Origin: Clostridium pasteurianum BC1
GTDB taxonomy: Bacteria; Bacillota; Clostridia; Clostridiales; Clostridiaceae
DNA length: 64,000 bases
Direction: 5' to 3'
Assembly: GCF_000389635.1 (NCBI RefSeq)
Contig: NC_021182.1
Location: 4,753,925-4,817,924 of the forward strand
Part shown: piece after piece, positions 44,410 through 53,408 of the stretch
Numbering within the stretch: position 1 is the stretch's first letter
How the letters are laid out: each line of letters starts with the position of its first letter
The notes under the pieces: generated by a model
Told to the model about the DNA's origin: nothing
The model's input: the letters and a program-made list of their open reading frames with translations, nothing else
Database searches by the model: none
Translations under genes and position numbers: made by a program

Positions 44410-45492
44410 ATGAATTTAAAAGAAAAAATCAGAGAACTACCTTCTTCCCCAGGGGTATATCTTATGAAGGATTCTCTCAATAGTATAATTTATGTAGGTA
44501 AATCAAAAAATCTAAAAAACAGAGTGGGTTCATATTTTCAAAATTCAAAATCACATTCTCCAAAGGTGATAAAATTAGTTAAGAATCTAAAGGATTTTGA
44601 CTATATACTTACAGATACGGAATTTGAAGCCTTTATATTGGAATGCAAATTGATAAAGACAATTAAACCTATTTATAATAGGCAAATGAAAAATCCAAAA
44701 TCCTATTCCTATATAAAGATAATAGTAAATGAAAAATATCCCGGCATTGAAATCTCCAATGAGTCCAGTGAAATTGATGGAAATATTTATTTTGGACCCT
44801 ATACAAGTAGAAATACAGTAGAAAGAGGAATTGATGGCATAAAGGAATTCTGTAAAATACTTTGCAGCAATAATTTCAGAAAAACTTCCTCCTGCCTTAA
44901 TTATTCTCTAGGGTTATGCATTGGTATGTGTTTGGATAATACTCCAATCAAACAATATTTAAATATATTTGATAAAATAATAAAATTGCTGGGAGGGGAC
45001 GATAAAAGTCTTCTTACGGAAATGGAACACAAGATGAATAGTCTATCAGATAACTTTGATTTTGAAAAAGCTGCTAAATATAGAGATTATATAAGCGCAG
45101 TAAATTATCTAATTGATAAATTTAAAGTTATAGAATTTGCAGAAGAAAATAAAAATATTGCTTTGCTTGAGCCTTTAGGTGATAACATAATTAAATTTTT
45201 TCTTATCAAGGGAAATAAATTGCTTTTTAGTAAAAAATATATACTGAAAGATATTGAAAATTTAAAATCTATTATGAAAAATAATATTTTATTTTACTTT
45301 AAAGATAAAGGCTCAAAAAATTTAATAGGAATTGGTAAAGAGGACATCGATGAAGCTCAAATAATTTACAGCTATTTAAAAAACAAATCCAATAGCTGTA
45401 ACTATGTAATAATTTCAGAGAAGTGCTTTAGTTCTCTAAATGAGGCTAGTATTAATAAAATACTTGATAAATTACTTTTTAGCATGAATTAG
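44410..45492 (+). CDS. Short UvrC-like GIY-YIG nuclease
   Basis: 360 residues. The GIY-YIG domain spans about 10-90 (PSSPGVYLMKDSLNSIIYVGKSKNLKNRVGSYF, conserved Glu in DTEFEAFILECKLIK), then a UvrC-type middle region with YFGPYTS, Cys residues around LGLCIGMC and a UVR motif (FDFEKAAKYRDYI, about 215-228). It stops before the RNase H-like endonuclease and HhH domains, so it is about 60 percent of a normal UvrC. It could make only the 3-prime incision, as Cho does, or be a domain-loss paralogue. SD GGGAGGAG precedes ATG 44410. Confidence 0.85.
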   Translation: MNLKEKIRELPSSPGVYLMKDSLNSIIYVGKSKNLKNRVGSYFQNSKSHSPKVIKLVKNLKDFDYILTDTEFEAFILECKLIKTIKPIYNRQMKNPKSYSYIKIIVNEKYPGIEISNESSEIDGNIYFGPYTSRNTVERGIDGIKEFCKILCSNNFRKTSSCLNYSLGLCIGMCLDNTPIKQYLNIFDKIIKLLGGDDKSLLTEMEHKMNSLSDNFDFEKAAKYRDYISAVNYLIDKFKVIEFAEENKNIALLEPLGDNIIKFFLIKGNKLLFSKKYILKDIENLKSIMKNNILFYFKDKGSKNLIGIGKEDIDEAQIIYSYLKNKSNSCNYVIISEKCFSSLNEASINKILDKLLFSMN

Positions 45493-45602
45493 CAAAAGCC
45501 TTTGAGTAATCTCTTCATAGTAGTGCAAGAATATCAATAAATTTATTCATGTGGCAAATAAAACTACCCTCTATTCCCCATTGATATTTAAAAGTAAATT
45601 AT

Positions 45603-45644
45603 AATCACCAACTAGCTGCAATATATTATACTAGTTGGTGGTTA
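45603..45644. terminator. Terminator after the short UvrC gene
   Basis: ATCACCAACTAG pairs with CTAGTTGGTGGT (one G-T) around a 15-nt loop. T-runs are poor, so efficiency is uncertain. Confidence 0.6.
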
Positions 45645-45803
45645 AACTAATTCTAGCTCTTCTAAATAATCTGGTTATATTTCTTTTAACGTATTATGTG
45701 AAATTATATTATTTTCTGTTCCTAGGAAGCTATTCCATACTCATCATCAAAAATCCAAAAAAGGTAGTATTAAATGTTCATCAAATGAACTTAAAAATTT
45801 TTC

Positions 45804-45920
45804 TTAACAATCTATTTGTTGAAAATAACCATGCACTTTATTTAATTTTAACTCCTGTTTTCCCTTTGGACTTTCCATATTACCAAATTCAAAGAATTTT
45901 ACTTTTTTGATTCCTACATA
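45804..45920 (-). pseudogene. Duplicated C-terminal fragment of the quinone reductase gene
   Basis: Read on the minus strand, 38 codons plus stop are nearly identical to the end of the 43189-43776 gene (YVGIKKVKFFEFGNM, then SPKGKQE, LNKVHGYF) with changes E to L, Y to H and K-V to Q-I near the end. Similarity stops at 45920 with no start codon. It is a copied or recombined 3-prime end, now untranslated. Confidence 0.85.
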
Positions 45921-45993
45921 CTATATATTATAATCACCTTTTTCTTTATATTTCATAAATTAATAAGTATAAAGTACTAATATGGAGATTTTT

Positions 45994-47406
45994 ATGCTTA
46001 TTCATGTAGTTAAATCGGGTGAATCCCTATGGCAAATATCAAATCATTACAATGTATCAATGGCTAGGATAATTAGTGCTAATGGACTTCAATACCCTAA
46101 CAAGCTGCTTATTGGTCAATCTTTAGTAATCCCAACAGAATATATAGTTCATACTGTAAGATCCGGTGAATCCCTATGGGAAATTTCACAAAATTATGGT
46201 ATTTCAGTAAAGGAAATTGTTCAGGAAAATAAACTTAGCAATCCTGAGAATATTTATCCAGGACTTCAGTTAAATATTCCACCAATTAGATACACAGTAA
46301 AGCCCGGTGAATCCCTATCACAAGTTGCACAAAGATATGGAGTTTCCCTTGAAAGCTTAATAGATGCAAATGGTATTCAAGATTCCAGCCTTATATATCC
46401 AGGCACTGTACTTATTATTCCCAGAAAAAAGACTCCAATCTATGTAAATGGCTATATTTATGATTTTACTGCAAATGGTGTATCCGTTGTAAGGGATGAA
46501 GGAACTTATTTGACCTATTTAGCTCCTTTTGCCTATAGAATTAAAGCGGATGGAACCCTGGAACCTATAGATGATTCTGCACTAATTAACGCTGCCTATG
46601 CTAAAAATGTAGTGCCAATGATGGCAATAACAAACTTTACATCAACAGAATTAGGCCATAATCTTGCCCATGTAGTTCTATCAACCCCAGCTGTTACAGA
46701 TAAGCTTATTACTAACATTATCAATATAATGAAAGATAAAGGCTATCAAGGTGTAAATATCGATTTTGAAAATGTACTTCCAGCTGATAGAGAGAATTAT
46801 AATAGATTTCTTGAGCTTACAGTTCAAAGACTGCACGCTGAAAATTTCTTTGTATCCTCAGCTCTAGCTCCAAAAACAGGTGCAGGTCAACAGGGATTAT
46901 TGTATGAAGCTCACGATTACGAAGCCCATGGAAGAATTGTGGATTTTGTTGTACTTATGACCTATGAATGGGGATATAGAGCGGGACCACCTCAGGCTAT
47001 TTCACCATTAAACCAGATAAAACAAGTACTTGATTATGCAGTTACTGTTATACCAAGAGATAAGATTTTCTTTGGCTTTCAGATCTATGCCAGAGATTGG
47101 ATTATTCCTCATGTGCAGGGCATGGAGGCAGAAACCTTCAGTATGCAGGAAGCTATATCAAGAGCTGTGAGATATGGAGTCAGAATAAATTATGATCCCG
47201 TTAGTCAATCACCTTTCTTCAGATATACGGATAATCAAGGAAGGCGGCACGAAGTTTGGTTTGAAGATGCCAGAAGTGCTCAAGCTAAATTTGATACAGT
47301 TAAAGACTACAGATTAAAAGGTATTAGCTACTGGGCATTGGGGTTCCCATTCCCTCAGAACTGGACTTTACTCAGAGGTAATTTTGATATTGTAAAATTG
47401 ATATAA
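45994..47406 (+). CDS. LysM-GH18 spore-type glycosidase (YaaH/SleL-like)
   Basis: 470 residues. Three LysM domains of about 45 residues (HVVKSGESLWQISNHYNVS; HTVRSGESLWEISQNYGIS; YTVKPGESLSQVAQRYGVS) occupy 1-145, then a GH18 barrel with the catalytic DxxDxDxE-type motif in YQGVNIDFENV, VVLMTYEWGYRAGPP and WFEDARSAQAKF. No signal peptide, as in spore-coat-associated SleL/YaaH enzymes that cut cortex peptidoglycan during germination. ATG 45994 is 6 nt after GGAG; the upstream ATG 45982 lacks spacing. Confidence 0.92.
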   Translation: MLIHVVKSGESLWQISNHYNVSMARIISANGLQYPNKLLIGQSLVIPTEYIVHTVRSGESLWEISQNYGISVKEIVQENKLSNPENIYPGLQLNIPPIRYTVKPGESLSQVAQRYGVSLESLIDANGIQDSSLIYPGTVLIIPRKKTPIYVNGYIYDFTANGVSVVRDEGTYLTYLAPFAYRIKADGTLEPIDDSALINAAYAKNVVPMMAITNFTSTELGHNLAHVVLSTPAVTDKLITNIINIMKDKGYQGVNIDFENVLPADRENYNRFLELTVQRLHAENFFVSSALAPKTGAGQQGLLYEAHDYEAHGRIVDFVVLMTYEWGYRAGPPQAISPLNQIKQVLDYAVTVIPRDKIFFGFQIYARDWIIPHVQGMEAETFSMQEAISRAVRYGVRINYDPVSQSPFFRYTDNQGRRHEVWFEDARSAQAKFDTVKDYRLKGISYWALGFPFPQNWTLLRGNFDIVKLI

Positions 47407-47468
47407 GATATAGTTGAAATAATAGTAGCAATTATTCTAAAATTTTGTATTAGTAATTTTCTATAGAC

Positions 47469-47587
47469 AGAGAGCTGTCTCCCAATGCATAGATATGTAT
47501 TGAGAGGCAGTTCTCTACTATATGTTATTAAAATTCAATTTTTAATAAACAAATGAGCCATTTTCAAATTTAATAAATATTTATTGA
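47469..47587. repeat. Hairpin-containing repeat R2
   Basis: An imperfect stem (AGAGAGCTGTCTC.CAATGCAT with ATGTATTGAGAGGCAG.TCTCT) followed by AT-rich DNA similar to R1 (ATTAAAATTCAATTTTT, then CAAATTTAATAAATATTTATT). In place it can terminate the LysM-GH18 transcript. Confidence 0.55.
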
Positions 47588-47674
47588 TGTTTATACATCA
47601 CCTTAAGCTGATTCTATAGGTACTTTAGCAATGGAAGCTTTCTGTTTTCAATCTATTATCAAACCTTGTCATTA

Positions 47675-47703
47675 TTGTTTGTTATCGTTTTCCATGATAT
47701 AAT
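47675..47703 (+). promoter_or_regulatory. Promoter of the Gfo/Idh gene
   Basis: TTGTTT (47675-47680), 17-bp spacer, TATAAT (47698-47703), about 18 bp before the ATG at 47721 with GGAGGTGAT as SD; the leader is therefore very short. Confidence 0.65.
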
Positions 47704-47720
47704 TTAACGGAGGTGATAAT

Positions 47721-48836
47721 ATGTGCAATAATGCCATTTCTAATAAAATTTATGATAATATCCCCAATATAAATTATGCTATTGTAGGCTTTGGCGGAAT
47801 AGCAAAAACCCATGCCATAGGTACTTACATAGCAAACTTAGCTCTAGGCTTACCCTTTAATTTAAACTTAAAAAATGTAGTAACACAAACCCCCCTTTCA
47901 TATACAGTTCCTGGCAGTATCAATGCAATATCATTAGAAGATGTTTTAAAAGATCCAGATATACATTTTGTTGATATATGTACCCCCAATGACAGTCATA
48001 AGGATATTGTATTAAAAGCACTTAAATATAATAAGTCCATATACTGTGAAAAACCTTTAGCCTCTATTTACAAAGATGCACTTGAGATATCTAGCGCTGT
48101 AGAAGCAAGTGGAGTTAGAAATGCTACTGCACTTATGTATCGTTTCATGCCCGCAGTAAGATTGATTAAGGAAGCTGTGGAAGAAAACCTTATAGGAGAA
48201 ATCATAGATTTTAAAATAAATCTTTTTCATAAAAGCTATCTCAATCCTAATAAAAAAGGGAGCTGGAGAACCAATCCAGGTTCAGGTGGAGGTGCCTTAC
48301 TGGATTTAGGTGTTCATCTTATTGATGTTATACATTTCACTCTTGGAAATATTGAATCTGTCAATGCTAAAACTAAAATCTTCTTTAAAGAAAGAACAGA
48401 AGTAGATGAAATAGCACATTGCAGCTTTTCACTGGAAAATGGTTTGGAAGGAAGCTTAGAAGTTTCAAGAATCTTTGCTGATCTAGAAGAGCCTACTACT
48501 TTTACTATATATGGCAGTAAGGGCAGCATAAAGATGAATTCCAACAGCCCCTACACAATAGACATATATAACTATGATAGAAACTCAGTTGAAATTAAAA
48601 GTGCCCAAGGCAGAAAGCACATACTGCAAAATTATCCTGGAGAAAGAAATTCCTTTGGCTTTCATCAGGACTGCCATATGGCTTCTCTAGTGAATTTTGC
48701 CAATGAACTATTTTTTAATAAACAAAACTCAATCACCCCAACTTTTAAGGATGCATTAAAAGCTCAAAAGGTAATTGAAGCAGCCTATATTTCCAGCAGA
48801 GACTTAGAAAAAGTATCTCTTAGCAGTATAGATTAA
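47721..48836 (+). CDS. Gfo/Idh/MocA-family oxidoreductase
   Basis: 371 residues. NAD loop YAIVGFGGIAKTHAIG, CEKPLAS with the catalytic Lys, and GGGALLDLGVHLIDVIHFTLG are conserved. It is not closely similar to the 25689-26720 protein. The gene is alone, with its own promoter and a terminator. Substrate is probably a sugar, inositol or sugar acid, but nothing adjacent defines it. Confidence 0.87.
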   Translation: MCNNAISNKIYDNIPNINYAIVGFGGIAKTHAIGTYIANLALGLPFNLNLKNVVTQTPLSYTVPGSINAISLEDVLKDPDIHFVDICTPNDSHKDIVLKALKYNKSIYCEKPLASIYKDALEISSAVEASGVRNATALMYRFMPAVRLIKEAVEENLIGEIIDFKINLFHKSYLNPNKKGSWRTNPGSGGGALLDLGVHLIDVIHFTLGNIESVNAKTKIFFKERTEVDEIAHCSFSLENGLEGSLEVSRIFADLEEPTTFTIYGSKGSIKMNSNSPYTIDIYNYDRNSVEIKSAQGRKHILQNYPGERNSFGFHQDCHMASLVNFANELFFNKQNSITPTFKDALKAQKVIEAAYISSRDLEKVSLSSID

Positions 48837-48894
48837 AATTGATAAAAATCATATTTATCGTACAAATAATAAGCTTAATATAACCTCTCGTAAC

Positions 48895-48944
48895 CAAAAA
48901 ACCTCACTACACCATAACCGTAAATGGAGTAACGAGGTTTTTAT
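48895..48944. terminator. Bidirectional terminator between Gfo/Idh and activase genes
   Basis: AAAAACCTC and GAGGTTTTT pair at the base, with a second inner stem around CCATAACCGTAAATGG; A and T runs flank it on both sides. Confidence 0.85.
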
Positions 48945-48968
48945 CTTGTTGAGATTAATATTATTTTA

Positions 48969-49793
48969 TTATAACCCGCCAACAACTATTTTCAATCCTT
49001 CTTCCTCCATTTGAGACTTTATTTTTTCTATTTTGTCTTCAGATGGTGGTTTTATAGCTTTTAATTCATATTTCTTTCCTATATACTCATATTTATTGCT
49101 GCCATATTGATGAAATCGCAATATATGCACCTCCTTTAAACCTAACTCCTTTACAAACTTAACGATTCTTTCAATATTTTCACTATCCATAGTGTATTCT
49201 GGAATCAGTGGAATTCTAGGAATAACCTTTGTACCCTTTTCCACTAAAATCCTAATATTACTTTTAATTAATTCTATATCTGCTCCAAGCAATTTTTTAG
49301 CCCGAGTTTTATCCATTATCTTTAAATCAAATAGAATGAAATCCAGATACTTTGACACTTCCAGTAAATTATTCATTGACGCCTGACCACAGGTTTCTAT
49401 AGCTGTATTAATTCCACACTTCTTTAAGCTTTTTAAAAGCTCCAGTGTAAACTGAGGCTGTGCTGAGGCCTCTCCTCCTGAAATAGTTGCCCCTCCACCT
49501 GAAGTATTATAAAATATCATATCCTTTTTAATCTCAGCAACAACTTCTTCCACAGTCATATACCTGCCAAATTCCACAATTGCCCCGGTTGGGCATTCAC
49601 TGACATCATGGCTGCACTTTTTACAGTGAATACATAAATTATTTATTTTAACCTTTTCTATTTCAAAACTTTGAGATTCTGGATTACAACACCACGGGCA
49701 ATGCAGAGGACAGCCTTTTAGGAATACAACAGTTCTAATGCCCAGTCCATCATGCAGTGAATACCTCTGTATGTTAAAAACTAATCCCTTCAT
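48969..49793 (-). CDS. Glycyl radical enzyme activase (radical SAM)
   Basis: 274 residues. GCPLHCPWCCNPES supplies the CxxxCxxC radical-SAM cluster near residues 28-34, followed by an insertion with only one ferredoxin-like set (CIHCKKC ... CPTGAI), and TSGGGATISGGEASAQP. PFL-activase itself lacks such an insertion and most other activases carry two clusters, so this one is intermediate. It installs the glycyl radical on the enzyme encoded just upstream. ATG 49793 is 8 nt after AGGAT; a GTG at 49802 is the longer alternative. Confidence 0.92.
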   Translation of the reverse strand: MKGLVFNIQRYSLHDGLGIRTVVFLKGCPLHCPWCCNPESQSFEIEKVKINNLCIHCKKCSHDVSECPTGAIVEFGRYMTVEEVVAEIKKDMIFYNTSGGGATISGGEASAQPQFTLELLKSLKKCGINTAIETCGQASMNNLLEVSKYLDFILFDLKIMDKTRAKKLLGADIELIKSNIRILVEKGTKVIPRIPLIPEYTMDSENIERIVKFVKELGLKEVHILRFHQYGSNKYEYIGKKYELKAIKPPSEDKIEKIKSQMEEEGLKIVVGGL

Positions 49794-49805
49794 GCTTAAC
49801 ACATC

Positions 49806-52103
49806 CTATAATAAATGTTCTGTTCGTGCAATAATATCATCTTGGATCTCAGTGCTAAGTTCTACAAAGAAAGCACTGTAGCCAGCCACTCTAACCACAA
49901 GTCCTTTATAATTTGCCGGGTACTTTTGAGCTTTTTTTAGAGTATCTGCTGATACAACATTGAATTGTATATGCTGAGGTTTCAGCTTCATAAAGGCTAA
50001 GAGATAATTCACCATCTTATTTACACCTTCATCTCCTTCCAAGGTCTTTGGACTAAATTTCACATTTAGCAGACTACCATTGGAGGTCAAATAATTATCC
50101 AGCTTGCTTACGCTCTTTAATATAGCAGTAGGTCCTAATTTATCCCTGCCCACCATAGGTGATAACCCACCATCTGCCAATTGCTCCCCATCTCTCCTTC
50201 CATCCGGGGTAGCCCCTACTGCCGCTCCTAGTGGCACATGAGCAGATACTGTGTATGCTCCTGGAGTAAAGAAGCCATTTCTTGGGTTTTCATATTTTTC
50301 TATAGTCACTTCAAAATGCCTTAAAATATCTGAACTCAAATAATCAACCTCATCATTGTCATTTCCGTATTTATCATATTTATTTATGAGTCTTACCCTA
50401 AGCTTTTCATATTCTTGCCCTTGGAAATTATTATTAAGTGCATTAACAAGATTTTTAAAACTTATCCTTTTTTCTTCAAATACACTCTTCTTAAGTGAAT
50501 ATAACGAATCGCTAAGGTTTGCTATACCTATCCCCTGAACACCAGAAAAATTATATTTTGCTCCTCCATGGGTTATATCCTTGCCATTTTCAATACAATT
50601 GTCTATAAAGCAGGAGAGCAAGGGCACAGGAGAATATTCTCTATGGCCTATATCAACTATATTTGAGCCTTCTACTACGAGTTTTACATATCTATCCACC
50701 TTTTCCTCTATTAGCTTCAATATATTCTCAAAGCTTATATTTTCCCTGTCTACATTTTCCTTTAGTGTTATTTCCATTATCTTTAGAAGATTAAACAAAG
50801 CTATGTCGTGCAGCCCATAAGTTTTTCCCGGTATAGATAACTCTACACAGCCTACAATACTATAGTCTCTGGCATCCTCTAGTGAAACTCCTCTGTTTAG
50901 AAAACCCGGAATAATCACCTCATCATTAAATACCTGTGGAATACCAGTGCCAAGCTTTATAGTCTCTACAGTTTTATTTAAGAAATCTCTTTCTGTAAAT
51001 TCATTTATTCTTACAGCTAAATTGGGTTGCGGAAGAAGTATATCATGATAAGTATCCAGGCAAAGGTAAGATAAATCATTTACAGCAGAACGACCATTTT
51101 TTAATAGGCCTCCTAAAGCTATGGTATAACCCGTTGGAAATCCTGCAAAATATTTGGCACTGGAAGCACTTCTTATCAGTACCACATCATTTGTCTTTAC
51201 CCAAAAGCACTCAAGTATTTCTCTAAGTTTATCCTTGGAAATACCCTTATCTAGATCCTGTGTATAGAACCTATTCATGTATTGATCAAATCGCCCTAAG
51301 GATAATGAACTTGCATTAGATTCATACTGAGCTATTATACTTACATACCATAGAAGCTGCAGCGCTTCCTGAAAACTTTCTGGCTTTTCAAAAGCAACTT
51401 TTTTAGAAATTCTAGCAATTTCAAAAAGTTCTGTCTTCCGTAAACCGTTTTCTTCATTTTCTGTCTTGCTTAGTGCTAAGCTGTAATATCTCATTATATG
51501 TCTTTCAGCGGCAGCAAGTACTATTATGGCTGCCTTATAAAAATTATTATGAGGAAACTGTGAGGATTCTCTTCTAACCTTTAATAGCACAGCCTCTATA
51601 CCATTTTTCAGCAAACCTTCAAAGTCCATAATTATATGTCCTTGTCCCTTATCTGTCTGGTTAAGCTTAATTACAGCTTCTTTTACAGCTGCCTTTACAC
51701 TGCTGCTAATTTTAGAATTTATAAAGTCCTTCATAGACTTACCTTGCCAATAGGTATATAACTGTTCCTTATATATTTTCTTATCTTCCTCACTTATATA
51801 AAATGAATCTTGAGGTCTGCAGTGAATAGTATCCAATTCTTCATATATCCAATAGGGATCCATCTCAGGAGAAATTATACCGCTTCTTGGTTTAATGGTT
51901 CTATTACCAGCAATTAATTCATCTTCACGTATTGAAATTTTAATATTATCGAGAATATGTGCTGTGGCCTTTGCTCTTCTTACAATTACAGCTTCACCTT
52001 CAGTCTGCTTATGGCTTTCCGTATATAATAGAGCTCTTTCCAAGGAAATTTCTCTTTTATGCTCAAATAATTGGCCTTTTAATTTTTCAATTCTTCCCTT
52101 CAC
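49806..52103 (-). CDS. Glycyl radical enzyme of PflD/dehydratase type, substrate unassigned
   Basis: 765 residues. Catalytic Cys419 and Glu421 in IVGCVELSIPGK, Asp433 in GLHDIA, His156 in GQGHIIMDFEG, ESNASSLSLGRFDQYM, and Gly741 of the radical loop RVAGYSAFF. A single Cys (not Cys-Cys) excludes classical pyruvate formate-lyase, and the Cys/Glu/Asp/His set resembles diol dehydratases and choline lyase, so an elimination is likely. No microcompartment, kinase or alcohol dehydrogenase genes are adjacent. The gene is followed by its activase and is divergent from a DeoR regulator. Confidence 0.9.
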   Translation of the reverse strand: MKGRIEKLKGQLFEHKREISLERALLYTESHKQTEGEAVIVRRAKATAHILDNIKISIREDELIAGNRTIKPRSGIISPEMDPYWIYEELDTIHCRPQDSFYISEEDKKIYKEQLYTYWQGKSMKDFINSKISSSVKAAVKEAVIKLNQTDKGQGHIIMDFEGLLKNGIEAVLLKVRRESSQFPHNNFYKAAIIVLAAAERHIMRYYSLALSKTENEENGLRKTELFEIARISKKVAFEKPESFQEALQLLWYVSIIAQYESNASSLSLGRFDQYMNRFYTQDLDKGISKDKLREILECFWVKTNDVVLIRSASSAKYFAGFPTGYTIALGGLLKNGRSAVNDLSYLCLDTYHDILLPQPNLAVRINEFTERDFLNKTVETIKLGTGIPQVFNDEVIIPGFLNRGVSLEDARDYSIVGCVELSIPGKTYGLHDIALFNLLKIMEITLKENVDRENISFENILKLIEEKVDRYVKLVVEGSNIVDIGHREYSPVPLLSCFIDNCIENGKDITHGGAKYNFSGVQGIGIANLSDSLYSLKKSVFEEKRISFKNLVNALNNNFQGQEYEKLRVRLINKYDKYGNDNDEVDYLSSDILRHFEVTIEKYENPRNGFFTPGAYTVSAHVPLGAAVGATPDGRRDGEQLADGGLSPMVGRDKLGPTAILKSVSKLDNYLTSNGSLLNVKFSPKTLEGDEGVNKMVNYLLAFMKLKPQHIQFNVVSADTLKKAQKYPANYKGLVVRVAGYSAFFVELSTEIQDDIIARTEHLL

Positions 52104-52189
52104 TCTTCTACCCTCCCATTATTATTCTTTATTATTTTTTATTATTTACTCTTCATTTGTATTGTATGCTTAATTTGTCAAAAATTCAA

Positions 52190-52344
52190 CACTTATTTAG
52201 TAAAAAAACTAGTCAGTATGCTAGTCTATTTTGTATCCTACTACGTCAACAAAACCTTCAGATAGCATCACTATAATTAGAATCTCCTTATATGATTCAA
52301 AACATACGACCCATCTTTGACTTACTATTTATTTTCACATGTCT
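52190..52344 (+). repeat. MITE-like repeat, copy B
   Basis: Contains CTAGTCAGTATGCTAGTC, ACTACGTCAACA, TATGATTCAAAACATACGAC and CATCTTTGACTTACTATTTA in the same order as copies A and C; the right end (TTTTCACATGTCTAA) is intact, the left end is worn. It occupies the gap between the divergent glycyl radical enzyme and DeoR genes; the rest of 52104-52481 has no gene. Confidence 0.75.
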
Positions 52345-52481
52345 AATATAACTATTTCTCAATAATAAATTTTTAACTGCAAATTATAGTATTGAGTATT
52401 ATTATTTTTTATTACTTTATATTTATGATATAATTTAATAATAAAATTTATATTCTAATTTTGATGGAGAGTGGATAAAAA

Positions 52482-53246
52482 TTGTTTGCACAAGAAAGAC
52501 ATGATAAAATACTTGAAATTTTACATAGAGAGGGTAAACTGGTAGTAAAAGACTTAAGTGATAAATTCAACGTTACAGAAGATTGTATTAGAAAAGATCT
52601 GAAGCTATTAGAAGAAAAAAGTCTTCTTGAACGAACTTATGGCGGTGCTGTTCCCATAAGAAAATCTGCTCTAAATGAAGCTATTAAAATGAGAAGGACA
52701 GTTAACGTACCTTCAAAACAAATTATAGCTAGAAAAGCAGTGGATATAATTAATGAAAATGAAACTATTTTTTTGGATATATCCTCCACAAACATATTAC
52801 TAGCAGATGAGCTTGCAAAGAGTAAGAAAAAATTAACCGTAGTCACTAATATGGTTGACATTGTTTCAGTATTAGGTAAATCAGACAACAATATTAATGT
52901 CATATGTACAGGTGGAGTATTAAACAAAGACTTAGACGGATTTACAGGCTCCATGACTATGGAAATCATATCTAACTATAAGCCAACTAAATGTTTTATA
53001 GGAAGTTGTGGAGTTAATATACTTGATAAAAGTATTACCACTTTTGATGTAGAAGATGGCAATACTAAAAAAACTATTATTAATATGAGTAAACAAACCT
53101 TTTTAGTTATGGAAAACAGTAAATTTTATATTGATGGAACTTTTAAATTTGCCACTTTATACGATATTGATACAGTAGTTACCGAAGCTGCTCCTCATGA
53201 AGAAGTAGTTAATCTACTATCCAAAACTAATACTAAAATTATCTAG
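52482..53246 (+). CDS. DeoR-family transcriptional regulator
   Basis: 254 residues. The HTH is at about 5-57 (RHDKILEILHREGKLVVKDLSDKFNVTEDCIRKDLKLLEEKSLLERTYGGAV), the DeoR signature, and the C-terminal sugar-phosphate-sensing domain has DISSTNILLADEL, VTNMVDI and CTGGVLNKDLDGFTG. The start is TTG 52482 with GGAGAGTGG upstream. Divergent placement suggests control of the glycyl radical enzyme, with a phosphorylated sugar or polyol as ligand. Confidence 0.92.
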   Translation: MFAQERHDKILEILHREGKLVVKDLSDKFNVTEDCIRKDLKLLEEKSLLERTYGGAVPIRKSALNEAIKMRRTVNVPSKQIIARKAVDIINENETIFLDISSTNILLADELAKSKKKLTVVTNMVDIVSVLGKSDNNINVICTGGVLNKDLDGFTGSMTMEIISNYKPTKCFIGSCGVNILDKSITTFDVEDGNTKKTIINMSKQTFLVMENSKFYIDGTFKFATLYDIDTVVTEAAPHEEVVNLLSKTNTKII

Positions 53247-53280
53247 AAAAATTTACTGTTAATTATTTATCCCATGACTA

Positions 53281-53379
53281 GTCGCTGTAATACTCCATCT
53301 TCTAAAGAGTTGGAGATAACAGCGACACGTCCCTGGATAATTCATCTAAACTTGGTGGGAGTACAAACCCCTACCAAGT
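53281..53379 (+). promoter_or_regulatory. Two-stem structured leader of the WYL regulator gene
   Basis: Stem 1: GTCGCTGT (53281-53288) with ACAGCGAC (53319-53326), enclosing ACTCCA/TGGAG(A)T. Stem 2: ACTTGGTGGG (53350-53359) with CCCTACCAAGT (to 53379). Neither is followed by T-runs. They could be a repressor operator or a structured RNA; I recognise no known riboswitch class. Confidence 0.5.
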
Positions 53380-53408
53380 AAGATTCATTGATATAGGAGT
53401 GTGCGTTC

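Noticed and set aside
45635-45910. Plus-strand ORF of about 90 codons
   Set aside because: Its second half is antisense to the duplicated reductase fragment and its first half is a hydrophobic translation of AT-rich DNA; no SD.
49806-52103. Possible pyruvate formate-lyase (pflB)
   Set aside because: Only one cysteine in the active-site loop (GCVE), and dehydratase-type Glu and Asp are present.
51895-52276. Two overlapping plus-strand ORFs opposite the start of the glycyl radical enzyme gene
   Set aside because: Antisense shadows that extend into repeat copy B; no SD or domain.
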